This document shows, piece after piece, positions 1 through 7,198 of a DNA stretch of 39,936 bases (position 1 is its first letter; each line of letters starts with the position of its first letter). The DNA lies in contig JACPKS010000017.1 in NCBI GenBank assembly GCA_016186905.1, positions 1 through 39,936 on the forward strand, written 5' to 3'. The DNA is from Deltaproteobacteria bacterium (GTDB lineage Bacteria; Bdellovibrionota; UBA1018; UBA923). Under the pieces are notes generated by a model. The model saw only the letters and a program-made list of their open reading frames with translations. It was not told where the DNA came from and did not search any database. The translations under genes and the position numbers were made by a program.

Positions 1-18
1 AGTAGGTCGGCACCTTTT
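1..18. repeat. GTCGGCACC-family repeat arm
   Basis: The first 18 bases (AGTAGGTCGGCACCTTTT) are identical to most of the right arm of the inverted repeat at 21899-21919. Related copies lie at 13389-13456. The partner arm would lie left of the window, so this may be the right half of a hairpin that ends the upstream gene. Confidence 0.6.
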
Positions 19-35
19 AGGGCACGCCGTCTGCA

Positions 36-59
36 TTCCTTCCCCTTTAAGGGAAGGAA
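36..59 (+). promoter_or_regulatory. hairpin over the radC ribosome-binding site
   Basis: TTCCTTCCC (36-44) and GGGAAGGAA (51-59) are perfect 9-bp complementary arms around a 6-nt loop. The right arm contains the purine-rich Shine-Dalgarno-like stretch in front of the ATG at 68, so the stem would mask it. No T-run follows, which argues against a terminator. Function is inferred. Confidence 0.35.
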
Positions 60-67
60 GCTGGTCC

Positions 68-820
68 ATGATTCGGCACTGCCATGATTCCGAAAAGCCA
101 AGGGAGCGCTGTCTTGCCGGGGGCGCTGAATGCTTAAGCCTTCGTGAGTGCCTGGCGCTTCTTTTGGGAAGCGGCCCGCGCGGCGAGGGATGCATGGGGC
201 TGTCGGCGCGGATTCTCGAACGCAGCGGTTCTGCTCGAATTTACGACGCCCGATTTAACGACGTCGGTTTTGGCGACGCCGGCGCGAACGACGCGCGTGC
301 GCTGTTTACGGCGCTCGAATCGTCGGGACTGGGATTTCTGCAAAACATCAAAGGCCTGGGCCCGGCGGGCAAGGGCCGCATCCTCGCGGCATTTGAGTTG
401 GCCCGGCGCTACGCGGTTCTTAAAGCGCGCGCGGCGACCGGAAGCGAGGAAAATGAGCGGCACTTGGGCGTGCTGGCCCGAAAGGCTGTTCAGAAAATTC
501 CGGACGGGTTGAGAAGCGCCCCGCGTGAATGGTTGGGATTTGTCGGCGTGACGGGAACGGGCGCGGTGATGGATCTTTGCGTGGTGGAGCGTGGAGTGCG
601 CACGCACGTCAATGTCGATCCGGCCGCGTTTTTCGCGCGGCTCTTGGCGCTTCGGCCCGCGGCGTTTTTCATGGCGCACAACCATCCGTCGGGAAGCCTG
701 CTTCCGTCTCAGGAAGACCAGCTGTTGACCGTCAAGATGGAAACCCTGGCCGCCGAGTTCGGAATCCGGTTTCTTGGCCACGCGATCGTGACGGCTCAAG
801 CCGTAAAGTGGATCGACTAG
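68..820 (+). CDS. radC: RadC-family (JAB/MPN domain) protein
   Basis: This 250-residue protein has the RadC layout: an N-terminal helix-hairpin-helix-like part (residues about 20-120, including a LLGSG motif and an NIKGLGPAGKGRI hairpin) and a C-terminal JAB/MPN metal-binding domain with the HNHPSGS signature and a downstream SQED, the expected zinc ligands (two His and an Asp). RadC proteins are widespread; despite the name, a role in DNA repair is not firmly established and the JAB domain suggests a metallo-hydrolase. The ATG at 68 follows a GGAAGGAAG stretch lying in a hairpin. The TAG stop is shared in CTAG (817-820) with the convergent regulator gene. Family assignment is firm; function is not. 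Confidence 0.9.
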   Translation: MIRHCHDSEKPRERCLAGGAECLSLRECLALLLGSGPRGEGCMGLSARILERSGSARIYDARFNDVGFGDAGANDARALFTALESSGLGFLQNIKGLGPAGKGRILAAFELARRYAVLKARAATGSEENERHLGVLARKAVQKIPDGLRSAPREWLGFVGVTGTGAVMDLCVVERGVRTHVNVDPAAFFARLLALRPAAFFMAHNHPSGSLLPSQEDQLLTVKMETLAAEFGIRFLGHAIVTAQAVKWID

Positions 821-1149
821 CGCAGTTTTTTGGTGATCCGAAAAATCGCTTCGCTCGCCTTCAGGAGCGTCGCGTGGTCCTTGGCGGAAAGATCAAGGTC
901 GGCGTCGCTCATCAGTTGAACCGGCGCGATGCCGAGGGCGCGCGCGATCGAGTAGAGGGTGGAAAGGCGCATGTCGCGCGGCTTAAAAGTCTCGATTTCG
1001 TTGAGAGTCGTCGCCGAGATTCCGGATTTTCTCGCAAGCTCGGCCTGACTCATCGAGCGCTCGGCGCGGTAATAGGCGATGTTTTTTCCGATGCGTTCGA
1101 GAAGCATCAGCAACTCGCTGGAGATATCCTTCTTAAACGGCCGGCCCAT
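817..1149 (-). CDS. XRE-family HTH transcriptional regulator
   Basis: A 110-residue protein with one HTH_3/XRE domain at about residues 20-75: the stretch SQAELARKSGISATTLNEIE is a typical helix-turn-helix, followed by LSTLYSIARALGI. The remaining about 35 C-terminal residues are helical and match nothing I recognise. XRE proteins bind short operators as dimers; many are autoregulators. Upstream (1188-1217) two identical 10-mers sit exactly 20 bp apart, between this gene and the divergent gene at 1231, and are candidate operators. The 3' end overlaps radC by four bases. DNA-binding role is secure, target unknown. Confidence 0.88.
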   Translation of the reverse strand: MGRPFKKDISSELLMLLERIGKNIAYYRAERSMSQAELARKSGISATTLNEIETFKPRDMRLSTLYSIARALGIAPVQLMSDADLDLSAKDHATLLKASEAIFRITKKLR

Positions 1150-1187
1150 GACGAAAGGTTACTGCCGTGCATGAGGGAAAGCTATAA

Positions 1188-1217
1188 GTACATAGTTGCA
1201 ATGATACGTACATAGTT
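1188..1217. promoter_or_regulatory. paired direct repeats, candidate XRE operator
   Basis: GTACATAGTT occurs at 1188-1197 and again at 1208-1217, start-to-start spacing 20 bp (about two helical turns), in the 81-bp divergent intergenic region between the XRE gene and the receiver-like gene. A TATAAG (1183-1188) abuts the first copy. This geometry suits cooperative binding of two dimers on one helix face; binding is inferred. Confidence 0.45.
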
Positions 1218-1230
1218 TAATATCCACGAA

Positions 1231-1611
1231 ATGCAAAAGCGTGATTCACGTCCCTTGGTCTGGATTTTCGGAAACGACCCTGATTTAAGTGAGATTCTGG
1301 CGTATTTCGCGACGGAGGAAGGGTATGACGCGCTCTCGATCTCGACGCTGGAAGAGGCCTGCGTCGCTCTGGAAAAAGTCGAGATGGACGTTGAGCGCGC
1401 TCCGGCCAATGTTATCCGTTTCGGCGAACTCGCCGAGGAGACGATCGAGTGGCTCTTGCAGGTTCGCCGCACCGTCATTTCGGCGACGATACTTTGCGTC
1501 AGCAACAAGCCCGATGGAGAGGTGGCTCGGCGGCTCACGGGCGCCGGGATCGCGACCGCTCCGCGTCCGAGCACGCTTTCCGATGTTTTACGGCTGCTTT
1601 TCCCGGCATAG
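1231..1611 (+). CDS. receiver-like protein lacking the phospho-acceptor Asp
   Basis: This 126-residue protein has the size and beta-alpha rhythm of a CheY-type receiver domain: N-terminal LVWIFGNDPDLSEILAYF resembles beta1 with acidic residues, and near the C terminus SNKPDG and ATAPRPSTLSDVLRLLF resemble the beta4-loop and the K-P motif. The segment that should carry the phosphorylated Asp at the end of beta3 reads ANVIRFGEL with no Asp, and the usual Lys of KP is Arg. It is best read as a pseudo-receiver, possibly a protein-interaction module. It is divergent from the XRE gene and ends 24 bp before the peptidase gene. The relationship is weak and based on pattern only. Confidence 0.6.
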   Translation: MQKRDSRPLVWIFGNDPDLSEILAYFATEEGYDALSISTLEEACVALEKVEMDVERAPANVIRFGELAEETIEWLLQVRRTVISATILCVSNKPDGEVARRLTGAGIATAPRPSTLSDVLRLLFPA

Positions 1612-1635
1612 CCCGCGTTGTGGTAAAACGGGAGA

Positions 1636-3342
1636 ATGACTCCCAACACAAAAACGAAGCCCGCGTATCAAAGAAAATATCTCTCCCCCGAGTTCAACGC
1701 GGAGGACGCCGCGCAGGTCAGGCGCGAATTCGAGGAACTGGCGCGAAGCGATTCGCGTGACCGCGCGGAACTTGAGCGGTGGATCTTGCATTGGGAGGAA
1801 CTCTCAAGCGCCGTCAACGACGCCTACGCGCGCGCCAACGTCGCGGTGACGGTGGATACGACCGACAAGACCGCCGAAGCGCGGTTCATGAAGTTCGTCG
1901 ACGAGATTCTGCCGGTGGTCGAGACGGAAGGGTTCAAACTCAGTCGAAAACTCCTCGCGCATCCGCGCTGCGGCGAGCTGCCGCTGTTTTATGCGAACTT
2001 CCTGCGCGCGCTTCGCGCCGACGTCGAGCTCTATCGCGAGGAAAACGTTCCGCTCAAGACCGAGGAGCGCAAACTCGTCAACGAGTACGAGAAGATCACC
2101 GGCTCGATGACCGCAGTTTTTCGCGGCCAAGAGATGACGCTTCAGCAGGTGGCGCGCTTTTTAGAAGATCCCGAACGCGCGACGCGGAAGGAAGCGTTCG
2201 ATGCCCGCGCGGTCGCCAAGCGCAAGCATGCGGCGGCCCTCGACGACCTCTACGCGCGGATGGTGCGGCTTCGCGACCGCATCGCGCGCAACGCGGGTTT
2301 CAAGAATTTCCGCGATTATCAGTTCAAGGCCTGGCATCGCTTCGATTACACTCCCGACGACTGTTTCTCATTTCACAGTGCCATCGAAAAATGCGCCGTT
2401 CCCGCCGCGAAGAACTTGCACGACGAACGCCGCGCGAAGCTCGGGGTTCAGACACTCAAGCCGTGGGACATGCACGTCGACCCGTACGCGAAGGACGCGG
2501 TCCGCCCGTTCGAAAAAGTGGAGCGGCTCGTGGAGGGTTGCCGTTCGGTGTTTCACAAAGTCGATGTCGAACTTGGAGGATACTTCGACGAGATGGTGGA
2601 CGGAAGGCTTTTGGACCTCGAGTCGCGCAAAGGCAAAGCCCCGGGAGGATACTGCACGCAATTTTCCGAGCAGCGCGTGCCGTTCATTTTCATGAACGCA
2701 GCGGGCACGCGGCGGGACGTCGACACGCTTCTGCACGAGGGCGGCCACTCGTTCCACTATTTTCTTTCGCGCGAGATTCCGCTTCCGAGCTATCACCACA
2801 CGGCTCTTGAATTCGCCGAGGTTGCATCCATGGCCATGGAGCTTTTGTCGCGGCCGCACCTCGGGGAGTTTTACGGCGGTGTGGAACTCGATCTCGTCCG
2901 CAACGACCAGCTCCGCAAGATTCTGGAGTTCTTTCCGTTCATGGCGATGATCGATGCGTTTCAGCACTGGGTTTATACGAACGTCGGTGCCGGCGCGGCC
3001 GAATGGCGCGCGAAATGGGCCGAGCTGGAGCGCCGGTTTCAGCCCGACATCGACTGGGCGGGTGTCGAGGATCTGCGCGATCTCGGCTGGCAATATCCGC
3101 ACGTTTTTTCGGTGCCGTTTTATTACGTCGAGTACGGAATCGCGCAGCTCGGGGCGCTCTCGGTGTGGACGCAGTCGCTTGCCGACTATGGTGCTGCGGT
3201 TGCGCGGTACAAGGCGGGCTTGAAGCTCGGCGCGGTGAAGACGCTGCCGGAACTGTTTACAGCGGTGGGCGCGCGATTCGGGATGGATGAGGCGGTACTC
3301 GCTCCGCTCGTAGCGGCCGTACAAGCTGAAATCCGCTCATGA
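1636..3342 (+). CDS. pepF: M3-family oligoendopeptidase F-like metallopeptidase
   Basis: A 568-residue zinc peptidase of family M3 (thimet oligopeptidase/PepF group). The zinc site is visible as LLHEGGHSFHYF: His367, catalytic Glu368 and His371, with the third ligand Glu395 in EFAEVASMAMELL 24 residues later, as the family requires. The length matches the roughly 560-600 residues of M3B enzymes. There is no signal peptide, so it is cytoplasmic and likely degrades short peptides, completing turnover of imported or internal oligopeptides. The ATG at 1636 has a GGGAGA just upstream. It converges on the secreted protease gene with 21 bp between stops and no T-rich terminator. Confidence 0.93.
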   Translation: MTPNTKTKPAYQRKYLSPEFNAEDAAQVRREFEELARSDSRDRAELERWILHWEELSSAVNDAYARANVAVTVDTTDKTAEARFMKFVDEILPVVETEGFKLSRKLLAHPRCGELPLFYANFLRALRADVELYREENVPLKTEERKLVNEYEKITGSMTAVFRGQEMTLQQVARFLEDPERATRKEAFDARAVAKRKHAAALDDLYARMVRLRDRIARNAGFKNFRDYQFKAWHRFDYTPDDCFSFHSAIEKCAVPAAKNLHDERRAKLGVQTLKPWDMHVDPYAKDAVRPFEKVERLVEGCRSVFHKVDVELGGYFDEMVDGRLLDLESRKGKAPGGYCTQFSEQRVPFIFMNAAGTRRDVDTLLHEGGHSFHYFLSREIPLPSYHHTALEFAEVASMAMELLSRPHLGEFYGGVELDLVRNDQLRKILEFFPFMAMIDAFQHWVYTNVGAGAAEWRAKWAELERRFQPDIDWAGVEDLRDLGWQYPHVFSVPFYYVEYGIAQLGALSVWTQSLADYGAAVARYKAGLKLGAVKTLPELFTAVGARFGMDEAVLAPLVAAVQAEIRS

Positions 3343-3363
3343 AACAGGCCATTTTCGTTCCAG

Positions 3364-4221
3364 CTAATGCGGCAATTCGCAGCCCGGTTTCGTGAGATCG
3401 AGTTCGTGCCCGCGCGCGAGGCAGCTGTATATCCAGTAGGTCTGCTGTCCGTAGGACGCGTGGTGAATGACGGTGATGTTTCCGTTTTCGTCGACTTCGC
3501 AGGGATTATCCATCGTGCATTTTTCTCCGTCGTCGTTGCCGGTGTTGTTGATGCCGACGACTTCTCTCGTTTCGGCGTCGATGATCGGCGAACCGGAAGT
3601 TCCGTGAATGGTTTCGCAACCGGGAGACGAGTAGCGGATAGAGTCTTTGAACGTCCAGTCGGCTTCATGCAATTCGAAGATGAACTTGTCGATCGCGCAC
3701 CGGTAGATTTTTTTCCAATAACCCGAGGCGATGATGATTTTTCGTCCGACGGCGGAGCGCCTGGATGAGAACGTGAGCGCCTGCGTTCCGAAATCCTTTT
3801 CAATGTCGTCGTACGTTTGTTTGAGGCGGTAAAGCGTCATGTCGGTTCCGGTCATCGTTCCGTAAACCACGCGATCGGCGGTGAGGCGCCCCAACGTGCG
3901 CGTTCCTTCCTTATTCAAGAGATTGAATCCGCGGGAGGAAGGAATGTTCACTTTCGCTTCGCCCGGCTTCATGAATCCGCCCTCGAAGCAATGACCGTTG
4001 GTGAGGACCATGGCCTGGTCCATGCCCAAGGAGCTTTCGAAGCGAACGAGCGAACCCGAGCAGTTGTTCAGGGCCACGATCGCGGTAAAATCACCGCCGT
4101 CGAGCGGCGCGCTCGTGACGATCATGTCGAGCTGCGAGGCGGCCTCGATCGCGGACGGAAGCGGAAACGCGAACGCGGTCTGCGTTCCGATGAAGGCGAA
4201 GAGGACGAGGAGCTTTTTCAT
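3364..4221 (-). CDS. secreted trypsin-like serine protease
   Basis: Read from the ATG at 4221 this is 285 residues. That start yields a clean Sec signal peptide (MKKLLVLFAFIGTQTAFA, cut near residue 18) behind AAGGTC; an in-frame ATG at 4416 would add 65 residues of poor signal and overlap the divergent gene. The chymotrypsin-fold triad is visible: His77 in TNGHC, Asp127 in GTDMTLY and Ser209 in GTSGSPI. Several cysteines (C54, C78, C175, C202) could form disulfides. It is exported to the periplasm or medium, where it would cleave proteins; substrate unknown. The C-terminal region after residue 215 has extra Cys-containing sequence. Confidence 0.85.
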   Translation of the reverse strand: MKKLLVLFAFIGTQTAFAFPLPSAIEAASQLDMIVTSAPLDGGDFTAIVALNNCSGSLVRFESSLGMDQAMVLTNGHCFEGGFMKPGEAKVNIPSSRGFNLLNKEGTRTLGRLTADRVVYGTMTGTDMTLYRLKQTYDDIEKDFGTQALTFSSRRSAVGRKIIIASGYWKKIYRCAIDKFIFELHEADWTFKDSIRYSSPGCETIHGTSGSPIIDAETREVVGINNTGNDDGEKCTMDNPCEVDENGNITVIHHASYGQQTYWIYSCLARGHELDLTKPGCELPH

Positions 4222-4388
4222 TGCATTGACCTTTCGGTTTGAAATCCGTTCTTTGTGTTCCATAAATGCCTCACTTCCGCGGCGTTTTGTCACCTTGGAA
4301 TCGTTGCAGATCAGAGACTTATACGACGTAATGCCGCTACGCACAATTCGATTTCGCCTGGTCAGGAAAAATGCTATAAGCGTTTGAA

Positions 4389-6353
4389 ATGATGCGAGTT
4401 CTTCTTTTAACGCCACCGATGACGCAGCTCAATGCGCCGTATCCCGCGACGGCGTACCTGACGGGATACCTGCGCAAAATTGGAATCGATGCAAAACAGT
4501 ACGATCCGGCGATCGAACTGGTGTGCCGGCTGTTTTCGCGCGCGGGGCTTTCGCGCGTGCGGGGCGTGCTTCGCGACACGTTTTGCGGAACGAAGAGCGT
4601 GTCCGGGAGCGTGGAATTTTTTCTGGAGCACGCCGATCGTTATCTCGGGTCGGTGGATGGCGTTGTCCGGTTTCTGCAGGGGCGTGATCCAAGTCTCGCC
4701 GTGCGGATCGCAAGCCGTCGGTTTTTTCCGGAAGGTCCGCGCTTCAAGCGCGCGCTCGCGGAACTCGAGCGCGGCGATTATCTCGACTTCGCCTTTGGCA
4801 CGATCGGCGCGCAGGATCGCGCGAAATATTTCGCGAGCCTTTTTTTGGATGATCTCGCCGACGTTGTTCGGGAAGGTGTTGATTCGCGGTTCGCGCTCTC
4901 GCGGTACGGCGAAAAATTGGCGGCAAGCCGGCGTTCTTTTGACCCGCTGCTCGCGGCGGTCGAAGCGGCGCCCACTCTTGTCGATACGATTCTCGAGGAA
5001 ATCACCGCGGAGCTCCTTCGCGAGCATGAACCGCAGGTCGTGGGCTTGAGCGTTCCGTTTCCCGGAAACGTGTACGGAGCGCTCCGGATCGCGAAGACTC
5101 TAAAGCGTCTCGCGCCCGCCGCCAAAGTCGTTCTCGGCGGCGGCTACGCGAATACTGAGCTGCGCAGCCTCACGGATGCGCGTATTTTTGATTTCGTGGA
5201 TTTCATCCCGCTCGACGACGGAGAGAAGCCGATGGAGCTGATCCTGCGTCACATAGCAGGTGAGATTTCGCGCGAAAAACTTCTGCGCACGTTCGTGCGT
5301 GACGACGGTGAAAAAGAAGAGAGCGTTCGATTTATTTCCGATGCTTCGGCGCACGACGTGCCGTTGCGCGACGCGGGAACGCCGACGTACGACGGACTGC
5401 CGCTCGAAAAGTACATGTCGGTGCTCGAAATGCTTAATCCCATGCACCGGCTCTGGTCGGACGCGCGCTGGAACAAAGTGACGTTCGCGCACGGGTGTTA
5501 CTGGAAGAAATGTTCGTTCTGCGACGTTTCGCTGGATTATATCGGCCGTTACGGCGCCGCGCCCGTCGATCTCATCCTCGATCGCATGGAAGCGCTCGCG
5601 CGCGAGACGGGGCAGACGGGTTTTCATTTCGTCGACGAGGCGGCCCCACCTGCGCTGCTTATGGCGCTCTCCGAGCGTATTCTCGAACGCGATCTTTCGT
5701 TTTCATGGTGGGGGAACCTGCGTTTTGAAAAAGCGTTCACGCCCGAGCTCGCGAGGCTTATGGCGCGCGCGGGCTGCATCGCCGTGACCGGCGGGCTCGA
5801 AGTCGCGTCCGATCGCCTGCTCAAGCTCATGAACAAGGGCGTTTCGATCGAGCAAGTCGCGCGAGTGGCGAAGGCGTTCAACGACGCGGGAATTCTCGTG
5901 CACGCGTATCTCATGTACGGCTTTCCGACGCAGACCGAGCAGGAAACAGTCGACACTCTCGAAGTCGTACGCCAGCTTTTCGAGAGCGGGTGCGTGGATT
6001 CCGCTTACTGGCACCGCTTCTCCGCGACGGCGCACGCGCCGATCGGCCGCGAGCCCGGCAAATTCGGAATTCGAATCCTCACGCGGAAGCCCGCCTCGGG
6101 TGAACGCGTTTTCGCGGTGAATGATTTGGAATTCGAAGATCCGACCGGCTGCGATCACGATGCGTTAGGCAAGGGTTTGAAACGCGCGCTTTACAATTAC
6201 ATGCACGGGATCGGGCTCGGCGAAGACGTGCGGGCGTGGTTTTCGAAACACGCGCCAAAGACAACGGTTTCTCGTAACTGTATTCGACGCGCTCTGTCGC
6301 TAGCTCAATCTGAAATCGACGGCGTCGAGTTGAGTCCACACCGAAGGGTTTAG
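4389..6353 (+). CDS. radical SAM protein with degenerate B12-binding-like N-domain
   Basis: A 654-residue protein. Residues about 1-320 have the layout of a cobalamin-binding (Rossmann) domain: LLTPPM near the start, EPQVVGLSVPFPGNVYGAL, then KVVLGGGYANTE and DDGEKPM. I see no DxHxxG cobalamin-ligand motif. The radical SAM core (about 365-570) starts with HGCYWKKCSFCD, an iron-sulfur motif spaced CX4CX2C (Cys370, 375, 378) instead of CX3CX2C, followed by FHFVDEAAPP and VTGGLEVASDRLL. Such proteins catalyse radical methylations, rearrangements or thiolations; the substrate cannot be named. The start ATGATG at 4389/4392 lies 12 bp after an extended -10 (TGCTATAAG, 4370-4378). The 3' end overlaps the convergent LysR gene by 54 bp. 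Confidence 0.85.
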   Translation: MMRVLLLTPPMTQLNAPYPATAYLTGYLRKIGIDAKQYDPAIELVCRLFSRAGLSRVRGVLRDTFCGTKSVSGSVEFFLEHADRYLGSVDGVVRFLQGRDPSLAVRIASRRFFPEGPRFKRALAELERGDYLDFAFGTIGAQDRAKYFASLFLDDLADVVREGVDSRFALSRYGEKLAASRRSFDPLLAAVEAAPTLVDTILEEITAELLREHEPQVVGLSVPFPGNVYGALRIAKTLKRLAPAAKVVLGGGYANTELRSLTDARIFDFVDFIPLDDGEKPMELILRHIAGEISREKLLRTFVRDDGEKEESVRFISDASAHDVPLRDAGTPTYDGLPLEKYMSVLEMLNPMHRLWSDARWNKVTFAHGCYWKKCSFCDVSLDYIGRYGAAPVDLILDRMEALARETGQTGFHFVDEAAPPALLMALSERILERDLSFSWWGNLRFEKAFTPELARLMARAGCIAVTGGLEVASDRLLKLMNKGVSIEQVARVAKAFNDAGILVHAYLMYGFPTQTEQETVDTLEVVRQLFESGCVDSAYWHRFSATAHAPIGREPGKFGIRILTRKPASGERVFAVNDLEFEDPTGCDHDALGKGLKRALYNYMHGIGLGEDVRAWFSKHAPKTTVSRNCIRRALSLAQSEIDGVELSPHRRV

Positions 6354-7112
6354 GTGTTCGCCGCCGAGGAGGTAGACGGGCACGTCGCCGGACTTGGACG
6401 GCCTCTCTTTAAGCGCCGAAGCCGGAATCGTGCCGGCACCCCCGAAACGCCGCAGCCACTCCTTCCGGATTTCAAGCGAGTTGCTCACGAAGAAGCGATC
6501 AGATTTCACGCGCCAGCGCCGGTAGACGCGCGAACCGTGCTCGAACGTGCTCATGACGAGGATGCGGCTGTCTTTCTCGAAAAACTCGATGTGCTGAAAG
6601 CCGAGCCTGCGCGCGTGGCGGTACTTCCGGCGCGAGGGCTCGCGCAGCGTGAAGATGAGGTCGAGGTCGCCCTGCGCGAAAAGCCTTTCGAGATCGTCGA
6701 GATCGTAGACGTCGAGCTCGAGAAGCTTGATGTGCGGATTCTTCAAAAGCTGATTGCATGCCTGCATCGCGAGCGGGCTGAAACCTTCAAGGGTGCCGAG
6801 CTTCACCTGCTGGGTTTGCGCTTCGCCGGTGAGCAGCCCCTGGATGTCATGTTCGAGCCGTCGCTCGGATTTCATGTACAGCTCGGCAAGGCGAAGCGCG
6901 GCGGGTGTCCAGCCGGATTTTCTGCGGGAAGCGCGGTCAAGAAGGACGGCTTTGAGCTCGAGCTCGAGCTTTGAGATGATGCGCGAGAGCTGCGGCTGGC
7001 TCGTGCCGATGTGCATCGACGCGCTCGAGAGATTTTGGTAGGCGACCGCGCGGCTGAGTACCGAGAGTTCCCAGTGCAGGCGGCTCAGCGCATGGCCGTG
7101 AAGAGCATCCAT
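6300..7112 (-). CDS. LysR-type transcriptional regulator
   Basis: A 270-residue regulator with an N-terminal winged HTH at about residues 13-75 (LSRAVAYQNLSSASMHIGTS then QPQLSRIISKLE), typical of LysR, followed by a shortened effector domain with VKLGTLEGFSPLAMQACN and the DLDLIFTLRE stretch. Family members are usually 290-310 residues, so the co-inducer domain is somewhat short. The ATG at 7112 follows AAGGAA. It is divergent from the 2-oxoglutarate dehydrogenase operon across 86 bp containing a perfect dyad (7124-7153), the usual set-up for a LysR regulator of the neighbouring operon. The last 54 bp overlap the radical SAM gene on the other strand. The regulated target is inferred. Confidence 0.87.
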   Translation of the reverse strand: MDALHGHALSRLHWELSVLSRAVAYQNLSSASMHIGTSQPQLSRIISKLELELKAVLLDRASRRKSGWTPAALRLAELYMKSERRLEHDIQGLLTGEAQTQQVKLGTLEGFSPLAMQACNQLLKNPHIKLLELDVYDLDDLERLFAQGDLDLIFTLREPSRRKYRHARRLGFQHIEFFEKDSRILVMSTFEHGSRVYRRWRVKSDRFFVSNSLEIRKEWLRRFGGAGTIPASALKERPSKSGDVPVYLLGGEHLNPSVWTQLDAVDFRLS

Positions 7113-7123
7113 ATATTCCTTTT

Positions 7124-7153
7124 TTGAATAATGATTTTTATATCATGTGTCAA
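7124..7153. promoter_or_regulatory. dyad operator between lysR-type gene and sucA
   Basis: TTGA (7124-7127), ATGAT (7131-7135), ATCAT (7142-7146) and TCAA (7150-7153) are all symmetric about 7138.5. The region is AT-rich in a GC-rich genome and is central in the 86-bp divergent gap. It fits a LysR-type binding site that could control both directions. Confidence 0.5.
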
Positions 7154-7198
7154 ATAGATGCTCTGCGCTTGTACTTATTGGAATGAAGATTTTTCGTA

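Noticed and set aside
2368..3324. 318-codon frame opposite the M3 peptidase gene
   Set aside because: Shadow of the peptidase; low-complexity basic product.
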